From Pseudomonas cyclaminis (GTDB lineage Bacteria; Pseudomonadota; Gammaproteobacteria; Pseudomonadales; Pseudomonadaceae), in assembly GCF_015163715.1 (NCBI RefSeq), contig NZ_JADDUM010000022.1:1-60589 (forward strand): DNA of 60,589 nt, written 5' to 3'. The notes beneath the pieces are model-generated. The model was not told the origin of the DNA. It made no database searches and was given only the letters and a program-made list of their open reading frames with translations. Made by a program: the position numbers and the translations under genes. Shown here piece after piece: positions 60,560-60,589 of the stretch (its first letter is position 1; each line of letters begins with the position of its first letter).

Positions 60560-60589
60560 ACTTAGCGAGAGAGCGGATGAGATTTTTTT

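Overview
The window is chromosomal DNA of a fluorescent Pseudomonas, most like the P. fluorescens group. The evidence is high GC, a class II (medium-chain) polyhydroxyalkanoate locus, a large histidine-utilisation (hut) locus with two lyase paralogues and HutXWV, and many copies of the REP palindrome GTGGGAGGGGCTTGCCCCCGAT. Gene order closely follows what I recall of the P. aeruginosa PAO1 region around PA5046-PA5100, with one large insertion. No rRNA, tRNA, CRISPR, phage or transposase gene was seen.

Layout. 1-10.2 kb is housekeeping: malic enzyme (maeB), a secreted thermonuclease, L31 (rpmE), priA, argS, a SPOR protein, hslVU and a DUF971 protein. 10.3-15.5 kb is the pha cluster phaC1-phaZ-phaC2-phaD, headed by a sigma-54-type promoter. 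From 15.5 to 22.9 kb, between phaD and its usual convergent neighbours phaF-phaI, lies an inserted module. It holds an RcsB-like orphan response regulator and a chaperone-usher fimbrial operon: pilin, two chaperones, a frameshifted usher, a two-domain adhesin and a minor pilin. 22.9-24.7 kb resumes the PHA granule genes. 24.8-30.8 kb carries ubiE-ubiJ-ubiB, hisI-hisE, tatABC and rsmE in tightly coupled operons. 30.9-34.9 kb holds two tandem chemoreceptors, the first broken by two single-base losses. 34.9-38.5 kb is a polar amino-acid ABC transporter plus a duplicate binding protein. 38.7-43.0 kb is opgGH (periplasmic glucans). 43.3-46.8 kb has dtd, pip, an HSL-type esterase and a betaine/choline-type binding protein. 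A low-GC orphan gene follows at 47 kb.

47.7-60.5 kb is the hut locus, all on the minus strand: hutU, a urocanate-type NCS1 permease (frameshifted), hutX-hutW-hutV, two histidase-family genes, a histidine permease, hutI and hutG. Together they import histidine or urocanate and degrade it to glutamate, formate and ammonia. The hutU promoter has a sigma-54 element and a HutC-type operator (CTTGTA-TG-TACAAG) covering the predicted start site.

The main points of interest are the fimbrial/regulator island inside the pha locus; a second histidase paralogue lacking both the MIO-forming Ala-Ser-Gly and the catalytic Tyr; the rpmE terminator lying inside the signal-peptide codons of the nuclease gene; and a near-perfect 12-bp inverted repeat flanking the phaC1 sigma-54 promoter. 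Five independent single-base losses in three otherwise intact genes (usher, chemoreceptor, permease) look more like residual sequencing indels than true decay.
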